Made by a program: the position numbers and the translations under genes
The notes under the pieces: generated by a model
The model's database searches: none
Told to the model about the DNA's origin: nothing
What the model saw: only the letters and a program-made list of their open reading frames with translations
Assembly (NCBI RefSeq): GCF_002027555.1
Contig: NZ_MXAP01000040.1
Span: 1-12,326 of the forward strand
DNA from: Moraxella equi
Lineage (GTDB): Bacteria; Pseudomonadota; Gammaproteobacteria; Pseudomonadales; Moraxellaceae
Direction: 5' to 3'
DNA length: 12,326 nt
Shown here: piece after piece, positions 7,048 through 12,326 of the stretch
Position numbering within the stretch: the stretch's first letter is position 1
How the letters are laid out: the number at the start of each line of letters is the position of its first letter

Positions 7048-7053
7048 ATTATA
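7048..7053 (-). promoter_or_regulatory. Candidate -10 box for the nuclease gene
   Basis: The minus strand reads TATAAT 27 bases before the nuclease ATG. No fitting -35 hexamer stands upstream, so an activator or a weak promoter would be needed. CCCGAT (7054-7059) and ATCGGG (7082-7087) form an inverted repeat just upstream of it. Confidence 0.3.
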
Positions 7054-7155
7054 CCCGATTTTTGGTGTGAGCGGTAGGATTATCGGGATTGCTAGGCTTT
7101 CAATCTCTGACACTCTGGCAAAGATTGAGTTTATCATATTTATCCCAAACACATC

Positions 7156-7178
7156 TTTGCCCATGGAAAATTGGCAAA
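7156..7178 (+). repeat. Inverted repeat upstream of mutY
   Basis: TTTGCC (7156-7161) pairs with GGCAAA (7173-7178) over an 11-base loop, about 50 bases before the mutY start. No T-run follows. I could not place a mutY promoter with confidence in this 208-base divergent spacer. Confidence 0.3.
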
Positions 7179-7229
7179 TCATCCCCATAATCACGTTTCC
7201 TGTTATCTTGGACTTATTTATCCCCACCC

Positions 7230-8381
7230 ATGAACCACGCCACTTTCGCCCTACGCCTGCTTACTTGGTTTGCCACGCACGGTCGCCATGACTTGCCTTG
7301 GCAATATCATCATGCCGACACGTCCGACATTTATGCCGTTTGGCTGTCTGAAATCATGCTTCAACAAACACAAGTCGCCACCGTATTGGGCTATTTTGGG
7401 CGGTTTATGAATACATTCCCCACTGTACAAGACTTGGCAGCTGCCGACTGGGACGATGTGGCAAACCTATGGGCAGGGCTTGGCTACTATGCTCGGGCAA
7501 GAAATCTACATCAAGGAGCAAAGCAAGTGGCGGATTATATCGCCACGAATGGACATTTTCCACAAACAACAGACGAATGGCAAAACGTGCGTGGCGTGGG
7601 ACGCTCCACCGCAGGGGCGATTGTGGCGATGGGTGTGCGTGAGCGTGGCGTGATATGTGATGGCAACGTCAAACGGGTGCTGACACGCTGGGCAGGCATA
7701 GATGGCGACATCACCAAATCCGCCACCGACAAGGCACTGTGGGAGCTTGCCGACACGCTCACGCCCACCCACGATAGCGGTAAGTTTGCCCAAGCGATGA
7801 TGGATTTGGGGGCGACTGTCTGTACTCGCACTCGCCCTGCTTGCGTCTCTTGCCCACTATCAGACGACTGCACCGCCCATAAGAACGGCAATCCCACCGC
7901 TTATCCTGTCAAAACCAAAAAGGCGGACAAGCCCCACCGCCATTCGCTCGTGCTTGCCCTGATATATGATGACAAACTGTTATGGATAAAACGCCAAAGC
8001 AACACAGGCACAGGCATTTGGGATGGGCTGTTTGCCCTGCCCATGCTGATGATAAATGACAAACAAGGCGATTTACCGCATGATTTATATCATGCCAAAA
8101 CCATGCACGAACATTTTACCCATGCCCAAAGCCCAAGCCTTGCCGAGCGTCAAATTTTGGATAATCTGCCAAACATCCCTATCAATAACGCCAAAACCAT
8201 TAAACACACGCTCACGCATTTTCATTGGCATTTGTCATTGGTTGATATAAATATTGATAAAACGCTTTATGATAAAATCAACCACGCCCTAACCGCCATG
8301 CATGCCGATTTTGTTTGGCAAAAAGGTCATGACGGGCTGGGCGTGCCAAAGGCAATGGGGAAATTAGTGGGGCAGGCTTGA
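7230..8381 (+). CDS. mutY: A/G-specific adenine DNA glycosylase MutY
   Basis: MutY removes adenine paired with 8-oxoguanine or guanine, starting base-excision repair that prevents G:C to T:A mutations. In the 383-residue protein (E. coli 350) the catalytic Glu41 lies in WLSEIMLQQTQV (38-49). The helix-hairpin-helix is VRGVGRSTAGAI (120-131), and the catalytic Asp144 is in CDGNVKRVL (143-151). The 4Fe-4S cluster ligands are C198-x6-C205-x2-C208-x5-C214. A C-terminal NUDIX-like 8-oxoG recognition domain starts near 237, with THFHWHLSLVDI in its late part. Arg121 replaces the proline usual in the hairpin LPGVG. The ATG fits the family N-terminus (W13, LPWQ at 22-25) but has no Shine-Dalgarno. 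No terminator is seen before convergent ispA. Confidence 0.95.
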   Translation: MNHATFALRLLTWFATHGRHDLPWQYHHADTSDIYAVWLSEIMLQQTQVATVLGYFGRFMNTFPTVQDLAAADWDDVANLWAGLGYYARARNLHQGAKQVADYIATNGHFPQTTDEWQNVRGVGRSTAGAIVAMGVRERGVICDGNVKRVLTRWAGIDGDITKSATDKALWELADTLTPTHDSGKFAQAMMDLGATVCTRTRPACVSCPLSDDCTAHKNGNPTAYPVKTKKADKPHRHSLVLALIYDDKLLWIKRQSNTGTGIWDGLFALPMLMINDKQGDLPHDLYHAKTMHEHFTHAQSPSLAERQILDNLPNIPINNAKTIKHTLTHFHWHLSLVDINIDKTLYDKINHALTAMHADFVWQKGHDGLGVPKAMGKLVGQA

Positions 8382-8445
8382 AAAAGTTATTAATTTAAAT
8401 CGCAAAACTAAAAATTTGACATTTTTCCAAACATCAAAACTCTGT

Positions 8446-9357
8446 TTAATAATTCCTTTTTTGTAGCCAATCCACCATTTGCAAAAGTAGATTATCATCG
8501 CCCAAATCCGCCACTAGTTTTCTTGCCTTATCAAACAGCTCATCAGCATAGGCACGGGCATTGCCCACACCAAGCAGTTTGACGTAGGTGGATTTATCCA
8601 GTTTTTCATCACTGCCTGCCATTTTGCCCAGCGTTTGGGTATCCGCCACGACATCTAGCACATCGTCCTGCACCTGATAGGCAAGCCCGATAAGCCGTGC
8701 ATATTCGCCAAGACTTGCCATGCGTTCATCAGACGCACCGCCACACACCGCCCCCATTAGGACGCTTGCCACGATTAACGCCCCTGTTTTGCCCTTGTGA
8801 ATGGCTTCTAGCTCATGTTGGTCAAGCTGTTTTTGCTCACCGTTTAAATCCGCCTGTTGCCCTGCCACCATACGCCGAGCATTGGGGGCGAGTATGCCAA
8901 GTAGCCTTGCCACGACATCATTCCCAGCCGCCCCAAGCTCATACTCTCCGCCTAGCACATCAAAGGCAAGCGACTGCAACACATCGCCTGTCAGCACCGC
9001 CACCCCTTCGCCATAGACCACATGACAGGTCGGCTTACCACGGCGTAGCTCATCATCGTCCATAGACGGCAAATCATCATGCACGAGCGAGTAGCCATGC
9101 ACACACTCTATGGCAAGCATGGCACGGCGTACCGCCCCAAAGGCAGGCGTATCCACATGCCCCCCAACTGCCAAAAAAGTCGCCAGTACAAGCAAAGGAC
9201 GCACCCGTTTACCCCCGTTGGAAATGGCATAACGAGACGCTTCATTTAGTGGGTTTGGTAGATTAGCGGTGTCAAATAACACATCAAAATCCGCCATTAG
9301 CTGATTTTTTGTAAACTCTTGTACGCTATTTAAATCATTGGTTTGCAATTTACTCAT
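8446..9357 (-). CDS. ispA: (2E,6E)-farnesyl diphosphate synthase IspA
   Basis: IspA condenses IPP with DMAPP and then GPP to make farnesyl diphosphate, the precursor for undecaprenyl phosphate and quinone side chains. From the chosen start the protein has 303 residues. GGKRVRP is at 48-54. The first aspartate-rich motif DDLPSMDDD is at 94-102, followed by LRRGKPT. The second, DDVLD, is at 231-235. The Tyr five residues before the first motif fits a short-chain FPP synthase rather than a longer-chain enzyme. The frame extends ten codons upstream to 9387. I prefer the ATG at 9357 because its length upstream of GGKR is nearer to E. coli, GGGGG lies five bases before it, and the upstream ATG sits within a -10-like TATGAT. 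Confidence 0.92.
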   Translation of the reverse strand: MSKLQTNDLNSVQEFTKNQLMADFDVLFDTANLPNPLNEASRYAISNGGKRVRPLLVLATFLAVGGHVDTPAFGAVRRAMLAIECVHGYSLVHDDLPSMDDDELRRGKPTCHVVYGEGVAVLTGDVLQSLAFDVLGGEYELGAAGNDVVARLLGILAPNARRMVAGQQADLNGEQKQLDQHELEAIHKGKTGALIVASVLMGAVCGGASDERMASLGEYARLIGLAYQVQDDVLDVVADTQTLGKMAGSDEKLDKSTYVKLLGVGNARAYADELFDKARKLVADLGDDNLLLQMVDWLQKRNY

Positions 9358-9382
9358 GTCCGCCCCCACGTCAAAAAACGCT

Positions 9383-9388
9383 ATCATA
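9383..9388 (-). promoter_or_regulatory. Candidate -10 box for ispA
   Basis: The minus strand reads TATGAT, five of six matches to consensus. Its predicted start, near 9377, lies between the two possible ispA start codons. No good -35 is present, so support is weak. Confidence 0.3.
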
Positions 9389-9460
9389 CCCCAAAACGCA
9401 AGGATTTTGGGTAAAAATCATGGGTTTTTAAAAATTTTTCAAAAAATATGCAAAAAGTGC

Positions 9461-9488
9461 TTGCAAAGTTTTTAAAATCATATATAAT
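9461..9488 (+). promoter_or_regulatory. Promoter of tRNA-Phe
   Basis: -35 TTGCAA (9461-9466) and a perfect -10 TATAAT (9483-9488) are 16 bases apart, with a start predicted near 9495. The sequence after the -10 is ACGCACC, a GC-rich discriminator typical of promoters inhibited in the stringent response through DksA and ppGpp. Confidence 0.75.
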
Positions 9489-9518
9489 ACGCACCACTTA
9501 GCCAATAAAGCTAAACAT

Positions 9519-9594
9519 GGCGCGGTAGCTCAGTCGGGAGAGCAACGGATTGAAAATCCGTGTGTCGGCAGTTCGATCCTGCCCCACGCCACCA
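9519..9594 (+). tRNA. tRNA-Phe (anticodon GAA), CCA encoded
   Basis: The 76-base cloverleaf has D-stem GCTC/GAGC, anticodon stem ACGGA/TCCGT with loop TTGAAAA (anticodon GAA), T-stem GGCAG/CTGCC with loop TTCGATC, and an encoded 3' ACCA. The acceptor arms are GGCGCGG and CCACGCC. They pair at six of seven positions, with C5 facing A68. The D-loop has G at position 20, where E. coli tRNA-Phe has U, an identity element for its synthetase. It has its own promoter and terminator, so the gene is probably working despite the mismatch. Confidence 0.95.
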
Positions 9595-9599
9595 TATTT

Positions 9600-9630
9600 A
9601 AAAACACTCAACTTCGGTTGAGTGTTTTTT
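9600..9630 (+). terminator. Intrinsic terminator of tRNA-Phe
   Basis: AAAAACACTCAAC (9600-9612) pairs perfectly with GTTGAGTGTTTTT (9617-9629) around a TTCG tetraloop, ending in six T. It starts five bases after the CCA end. Confidence 0.9.
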
Positions 9631-9721
9631 GTTGCGCGTGATAAAAATAACGCCATCAAGGGACGTGCTTTCCATGCTTATTGGCACGTTTTGGAATTAA
9701 CCGAGCATAAAGCCAAACCAC

Positions 9722-9750
9722 AAAAAACCCTGCCATGTCAGCAGGGTTTT
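9722..9750 (-). terminator. Intrinsic terminator of rplS
   Basis: AAAACCCTGC (9724-9733) and GCAGGGTTTT (9741-9750) form a perfect 10-base stem with a 7-base loop. Read on the minus strand it ends in six T. It lies 23 bases beyond the rplS stop and could also stop + strand transcription. Confidence 0.85.
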
Positions 9751-9773
9751 GATTGGATAAATCAGATAAGACA

Positions 9774-10142
9774 TTAAGCGTCTTTTTTGGCACCCAATTT
9801 TTCTTTGATACGGGCAGACTTACCAGAACGCTCACGTAGGTAGTAAAGTTTGGCACGGCGAACATCACCACGACGCTTAACTTCGATACCACCGATGATT
9901 GGTGAGTGTAGTTGGAATGCACGCTCAACACCCACACCGCTTGAAATCTTACGTACGGTGAAAGATGAGTTTAGACCACGGTTACGCTTAGCGATAACCA
10001 CGCCTTCAAAGGCTTGCAGACGCTCTTTGTCGCCTTCTTGGACACGAACTTTAACCACAACAGTATCACCAGGGGCGAATGAAGGGTGGTCTTTTAGCTG
10101 TGATTGTTCAATTTGTTGAACTAGGGGATGTTTGTTACTCAT
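9774..10142 (-). CDS. rplS: 50S ribosomal protein L19
   Basis: L19 lies at the interface of the ribosomal subunits near the 16S rRNA. The 122-residue product (E. coli 115) begins [17 protein letters not shown] and has [11 protein letters not shown] at 22-32. The family signature [16 protein letters not shown] is at 52-67, [10 protein letters not shown] at 72-81, and a basic C-terminal stretch [20 protein letters not shown] at 95-114. The frame opens ten codons further upstream. The ATG at 10142 is chosen because GGAG sits eight bases before it and the family N-terminus starts there. In most gammaproteobacteria rplS ends the rpsP-rimM-trmD-rplS operon; here glmS lies upstream instead, and rplS has its own promoter and terminator. 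Confidence 0.96.
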   Translation of the reverse strand: MSNKHPLVQQIEQSQLKDHPSFAPGDTVVVKVRVQEGDKERLQAFEGVVIAKRNRGLNSSFTVRKISSGVGVERAFQLHSPIIGGIEVKRRGDVRRAKLYYLRERSGKSARIKEKLGAKKDA

Positions 10143-10260
10143 GGAACACTCCAATAAATGACATAGGCTCATACCTTTCTATATGGCTCAAAGGTCGCAT
10201 ATCATATCATCATCAGATTGAAAAGCTCAATCCACGTCCGAGCCACACGGACACATAAAA
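10143..10260 (-). promoter_or_regulatory. Structured 5' leader of rplS
   Basis: The leader predicted from the promoter is about 118 bases and contains three stem-loops. GTCCG/CGGAC pairs 10236-10240 with 10248-10252. GATTGA/TCAATC pairs 10216-10221 with 10227-10232. ACCTTT/AAAGGT pairs 10173-10178 with 10190-10195. Such leaders often mediate autoregulation of ribosomal proteins. That role here is inference, and I recognise no known motif. Confidence 0.4.
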
Positions 10261-10266
10261 CAGCTC

Positions 10267-10295
10267 ATTATAATAAAAAGCCAAACAAAAATCAA
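10267..10295 (-). promoter_or_regulatory. Promoter of rplS
   Basis: On the minus strand, -35 TTGATT (10290-10295) and a perfect -10 TATAAT (10267-10272) are 17 bases apart. The -35 begins three bases after the glmS stop, and no hairpin terminator separates the genes, so some read-through from glmS is possible. Confidence 0.75.
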
Positions 10296-10298
10296 GGG

Positions 10299-12143
10299 TT
10301 ATTCCACCGTAACTGATTTGGCAAGGTTACGGGGTTTATCCACGTCCGTACCACGCACCAAGGCGACATGATAGGAGAGCAGTTGCACGGCAATGGTATG
10401 AACAATGGGCGATAACACCCCGATATGACGTGGTGTGCGAATGACATGCACGCCGTCCGTTTCGGCAAAGTCGCTATCAAGGTCAGATAAGACAAACAAT
10501 TCTCCGCCCCTAGCGCCGACTTCTTGCATATTGGCTTTGACCTTATCAAGCAGTTTATCGTTCGGAGCGATGACCACCACGGGCATGTTCTCATCAACGA
10601 GTGCCAAAGGACCATGTTTGAGTTCGCCCGCAGGATAAGCCTCGGCATGGATATAGGTCAGCTCTTTTAGTTTTAACGCCCCTTCTAAGGCAATCGGATA
10701 ATGAATGCCACGACCCAAGAACAGTGCAGACGGCTTGGTGGCAAACTCTTTTGCCCATACCGCAAGCTGTGGCTCTAAGTTTAGGGCGTGCTGTATGCCT
10801 CCCGGTAGCTGGCGTAAATCATCAGCATAACCAGTCAGTTCATCATCAGACACATGTCCACGAAGTTTGCCCAGTGTCACTGCCAGCCCAAATAAAATCA
10901 CAAGCTGAGTAGTAAAGGCTTTGGTGCTTGCCACACCAATCTCTGCCCCTGCTCGGGTATAGATGGCGAGCGTACTGGCTCGGGGCAGGGCAGATTCTAA
11001 TACATTACAGATAGACAGGCTGCACTCATGCCCTTGGGCTTGGGCGTATTTTAACGCCTCCATCGTATCTAACGTCTCGCCCGACTGGCTAATCGTGATG
11101 ATGAGTTCATCAGGGTCAGCGATGACATCACGGTAACGGTATTCACTGGCAATCTCTACATCCGTACGAATACGAGCGATGGATTCTAGCCAATATTTAC
11201 CCGTAAGTGCCGAATAATAAGACGTACCACACGCTAGGATTTTAATGCTTTTAATTTTTGAGAAAATCTCTGGGGCATGCTCGCCAAAATTCTCTGGCAC
11301 AAAACCGCCATCTAGGAAAATCTCTGCTGTATCCGCCACCGCTTTTGGCTGTTCATAAATCTCTTTTTGCATAAAGTGGCTATACCCACCAAGCTCTAAA
11401 CTTGCCAATGATAGCTCGGAAGTTTTTACCGCACGCTCGGTTTTGTCGCCATTTTTGTCAAGGAGCATGTCAATGCCGTTAGCAGACAACAAAGCAATGT
11501 CGCCATCTTCTAAATAAGTGACTTTACGAGTAAAGGCAATGACTGCCGACACATCGGATGCGATAAATACTTCCTCATCACCAAATGCCACGAGGAGCGG
11601 ACAGCCCATGCGAGCCACCACCATATGAGCAGGGTCATCATGGCATATCACGGCAATGGCAAACGCTCCATGAAAACGACTGCATGCCGTTTGTACTGCA
11701 CGATACAAATCCTTGCCGTTATTTTCGTATTCATGGCGGACGCTGTGAGCGATGACTTCGGTGTCCGTTTGCGATTCAAATTCATAACCCAATGCTTCTA
11801 AACGGGTACGTTCGGCTTCAAAGTTTTCAATAATGCCATTATGCACCACCGAGATGAGCCCGCCTGAGATATGTGGATGAGCATTTGGCTCGGTCACACC
11901 GCCATGCGTTGCCCAGCGGGTATGTCCGATGCCAATATGACCCGTCAGTCCTTTTTGTTTAACCGCTTCTTCCATCAGAGCGACACGCCCCACACGACGA
12001 ACTCGTTTAATCTTTTGTTCGCTCTCACTGTATACCGCAATGCCTGACGAATCATAGCCACGATATTCTAGGCGTTTTAGCCCGTCTGTTAAAAAATCGA
12101 CCACATTGGCATGGGCACGAATTGCCCCAACGATACCGCACAT
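10299..12143 (-). CDS. glmS: Glutamine--fructose-6-phosphate aminotransferase (isomerizing) GlmS
   Basis: GlmS makes glucosamine 6-phosphate from fructose 6-phosphate and glutamine, the committed step to UDP-GlcNAc for peptidoglycan and lipopolysaccharide. The 614-residue protein (E. coli 609) starts MCGIVGAI, with the nucleophile Cys2 of the N-terminal glutaminase domain. GYDSSGIAV (29-37), [11 protein letters not shown] (73-83) and HNGIIENF (101-108) complete that site. Two SIS sugar-isomerase domains follow: [12 protein letters not shown] (302-313) with ISQSGET (351-357) and [11 protein letters not shown] (403-413), then [18 protein letters not shown] (477-494). The tail [13 protein letters not shown] carries Lys609, matching the Schiff-base lysine. 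AAGGA lies six bases before the ATG. No glmU is adjacent, and I see no glmS ribozyme. Confidence 0.97.
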   Translation of the reverse strand: MCGIVGAIRAHANVVDFLTDGLKRLEYRGYDSSGIAVYSESEQKIKRVRRVGRVALMEEAVKQKGLTGHIGIGHTRWATHGGVTEPNAHPHISGGLISVVHNGIIENFEAERTRLEALGYEFESQTDTEVIAHSVRHEYENNGKDLYRAVQTACSRFHGAFAIAVICHDDPAHMVVARMGCPLLVAFGDEEVFIASDVSAVIAFTRKVTYLEDGDIALLSANGIDMLLDKNGDKTERAVKTSELSLASLELGGYSHFMQKEIYEQPKAVADTAEIFLDGGFVPENFGEHAPEIFSKIKSIKILACGTSYYSALTGKYWLESIARIRTDVEIASEYRYRDVIADPDELIITISQSGETLDTMEALKYAQAQGHECSLSICNVLESALPRASTLAIYTRAGAEIGVASTKAFTTQLVILFGLAVTLGKLRGHVSDDELTGYADDLRQLPGGIQHALNLEPQLAVWAKEFATKPSALFLGRGIHYPIALEGALKLKELTYIHAEAYPAGELKHGPLALVDENMPVVVIAPNDKLLDKVKANMQEVGARGGELFVLSDLDSDFAETDGVHVIRTPRHIGVLSPIVHTIAVQLLSYHVALVRGTDVDKPRNLAKSVTVE

Positions 12144-12175
12144 ATTAGTTCCTTAGTATCTCGTTAATATTACAA

Positions 12176-12225
12176 TGGCAAGGATTGCCACAAAAAAAGT
12201 CCTACCCCAAATCGTTAGGTAAGGC
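12176..12225 (-). promoter_or_regulatory. Two hairpins in the glmS leader, the first terminator-like
   Basis: In transcript order, CCTTACC (12225-12219) can pair with GGTAGG (12207-12202) with one bulged base. It is followed, after GAC, by seven T (12199-12193). A second, perfect stem TGGCAA/TTGCCA (12191-12186 with 12181-12176) with a 4-base loop comes next. A hairpin plus T-run inside the leader resembles an attenuator, but it begins almost at the predicted start of transcription. Both arms are short, so this is tentative. Confidence 0.35.
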
Positions 12226-12230
12226 GTGTA

Positions 12231-12258
12231 TTATAGCAAATTTGGCAGTCACTGTGAT
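12231..12258 (-). promoter_or_regulatory. glmS: Promoter of glmS
   Basis: The minus strand carries a perfect -10 TATAAT (12231-12236) and a partial -35 ATCACA (12253-12258) at 16-base spacing. The start is predicted near 12224, which gives a leader of about 80 bases. Confidence 0.55.
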
Positions 12259-12283
12259 ATCTGCTTTGGTGGTAGTTTTGAAA

Positions 12284-12326
12284 ACACCCCCCTTTTTTTC
12301 CTTTTTCAAAAACCCAAACCCCCCAC
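12284..12326. other. Polypyrimidine low-complexity tract at the window edge
   Basis: The tract runs C6 (12287-12292), T7 (12293-12299), CC, T5, and later C6 again (12319-12324). No gene is visible between the glmS promoter and the window end. Runs of this kind can slip in replication, but the next gene is outside the window. Confidence 0.45.

Noticed and set aside
8382..8445. Terminator between mutY and ispA
   Set aside because: AAAAAT and ATTTTT can pair, but an A/T-only short stem without a following T-run is not a convincing terminator.
9656..9773. Small gene or small RNA after tRNA-Phe
   Set aside because: ACGTGC (9663-9668) and GCACGT (9684-9689) form a weak stem, but there is no promoter or ribosome-binding site, and the only frame is antisense to the rplS end.
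12144..12224. glmS ribozyme or riboswitch
   Set aside because: The leader is only about 80 bases and has no recognisable ribozyme core; the simple hairpins are reported instead.

Overview
The window reads as ordinary chromosome from a member of the Moraxellaceae, most likely Moraxella or a close relative. This is inferred from the gene content, from MurD and P-II sequences of the Acinetobacter/Pseudomonas type, from moderate GC and from AT-rich spacers. Ten protein genes can be named or described well, one small gene is unrecognised, and there is one tRNA gene. No phage, insertion sequence, CRISPR array or integron is visible.

Layout: 1-277 is an AT-rich non-coding leader full of short inverted repeats. 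dksA and gluQ follow on the + strand with a 7-base gap. ftsW (minus) meets gluQ tail to tail. Between ftsW and murD (both minus) lie 392 non-coding bases carrying a small repeat element with hairpins at both ends. murD and glnK (P-II) diverge from a shared 118-base control region. glnK meets a small exported-protein gene (minus) across a bidirectional terminator. Next, on the minus strand, a secreted DNA/RNA non-specific endonuclease is followed by an 84-residue acidic protein whose ribosome-binding site abuts the nuclease stop codon. mutY runs divergently on the + strand. ispA (minus) faces mutY. tRNA-Phe(GAA) has its own promoter and terminator. rplS and glmS, both minus, close the window, each with its own promoter and a leader that could fold.

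The genes serve core functions: stringent-response transcription control and tRNA modification (dksA, gluQ), septal peptidoglycan synthesis and its precursors (murD, ftsW, glmS), nitrogen sensing (glnK), DNA repair (mutY), isoprenoid synthesis (ispA) and translation (tRNA-Phe, rplS). GlmS feeds UDP-GlcNAc synthesis, MurD extends the stem peptide, and FtsW polymerises the resulting lipid II. IspA makes the C15 precursor that undecaprenyl phosphate synthesis needs, so several genes converge on the cell wall without forming one operon.

The parts that ordinary annotation does not explain are mostly small. They are the nuclease with a His/Asn-rich linker and hydrophobic tail plus its coupled acidic partner; perfect inverted repeats placed on or just after promoters (glnK, exported-protein gene); a tRNA-Phe with an acceptor-stem C-A mismatch; an rplS gene with a structured leader and no trmD operon beside it; and a terminator-like hairpin at the start of the glmS transcript. 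I see no clear large undescribed system here.
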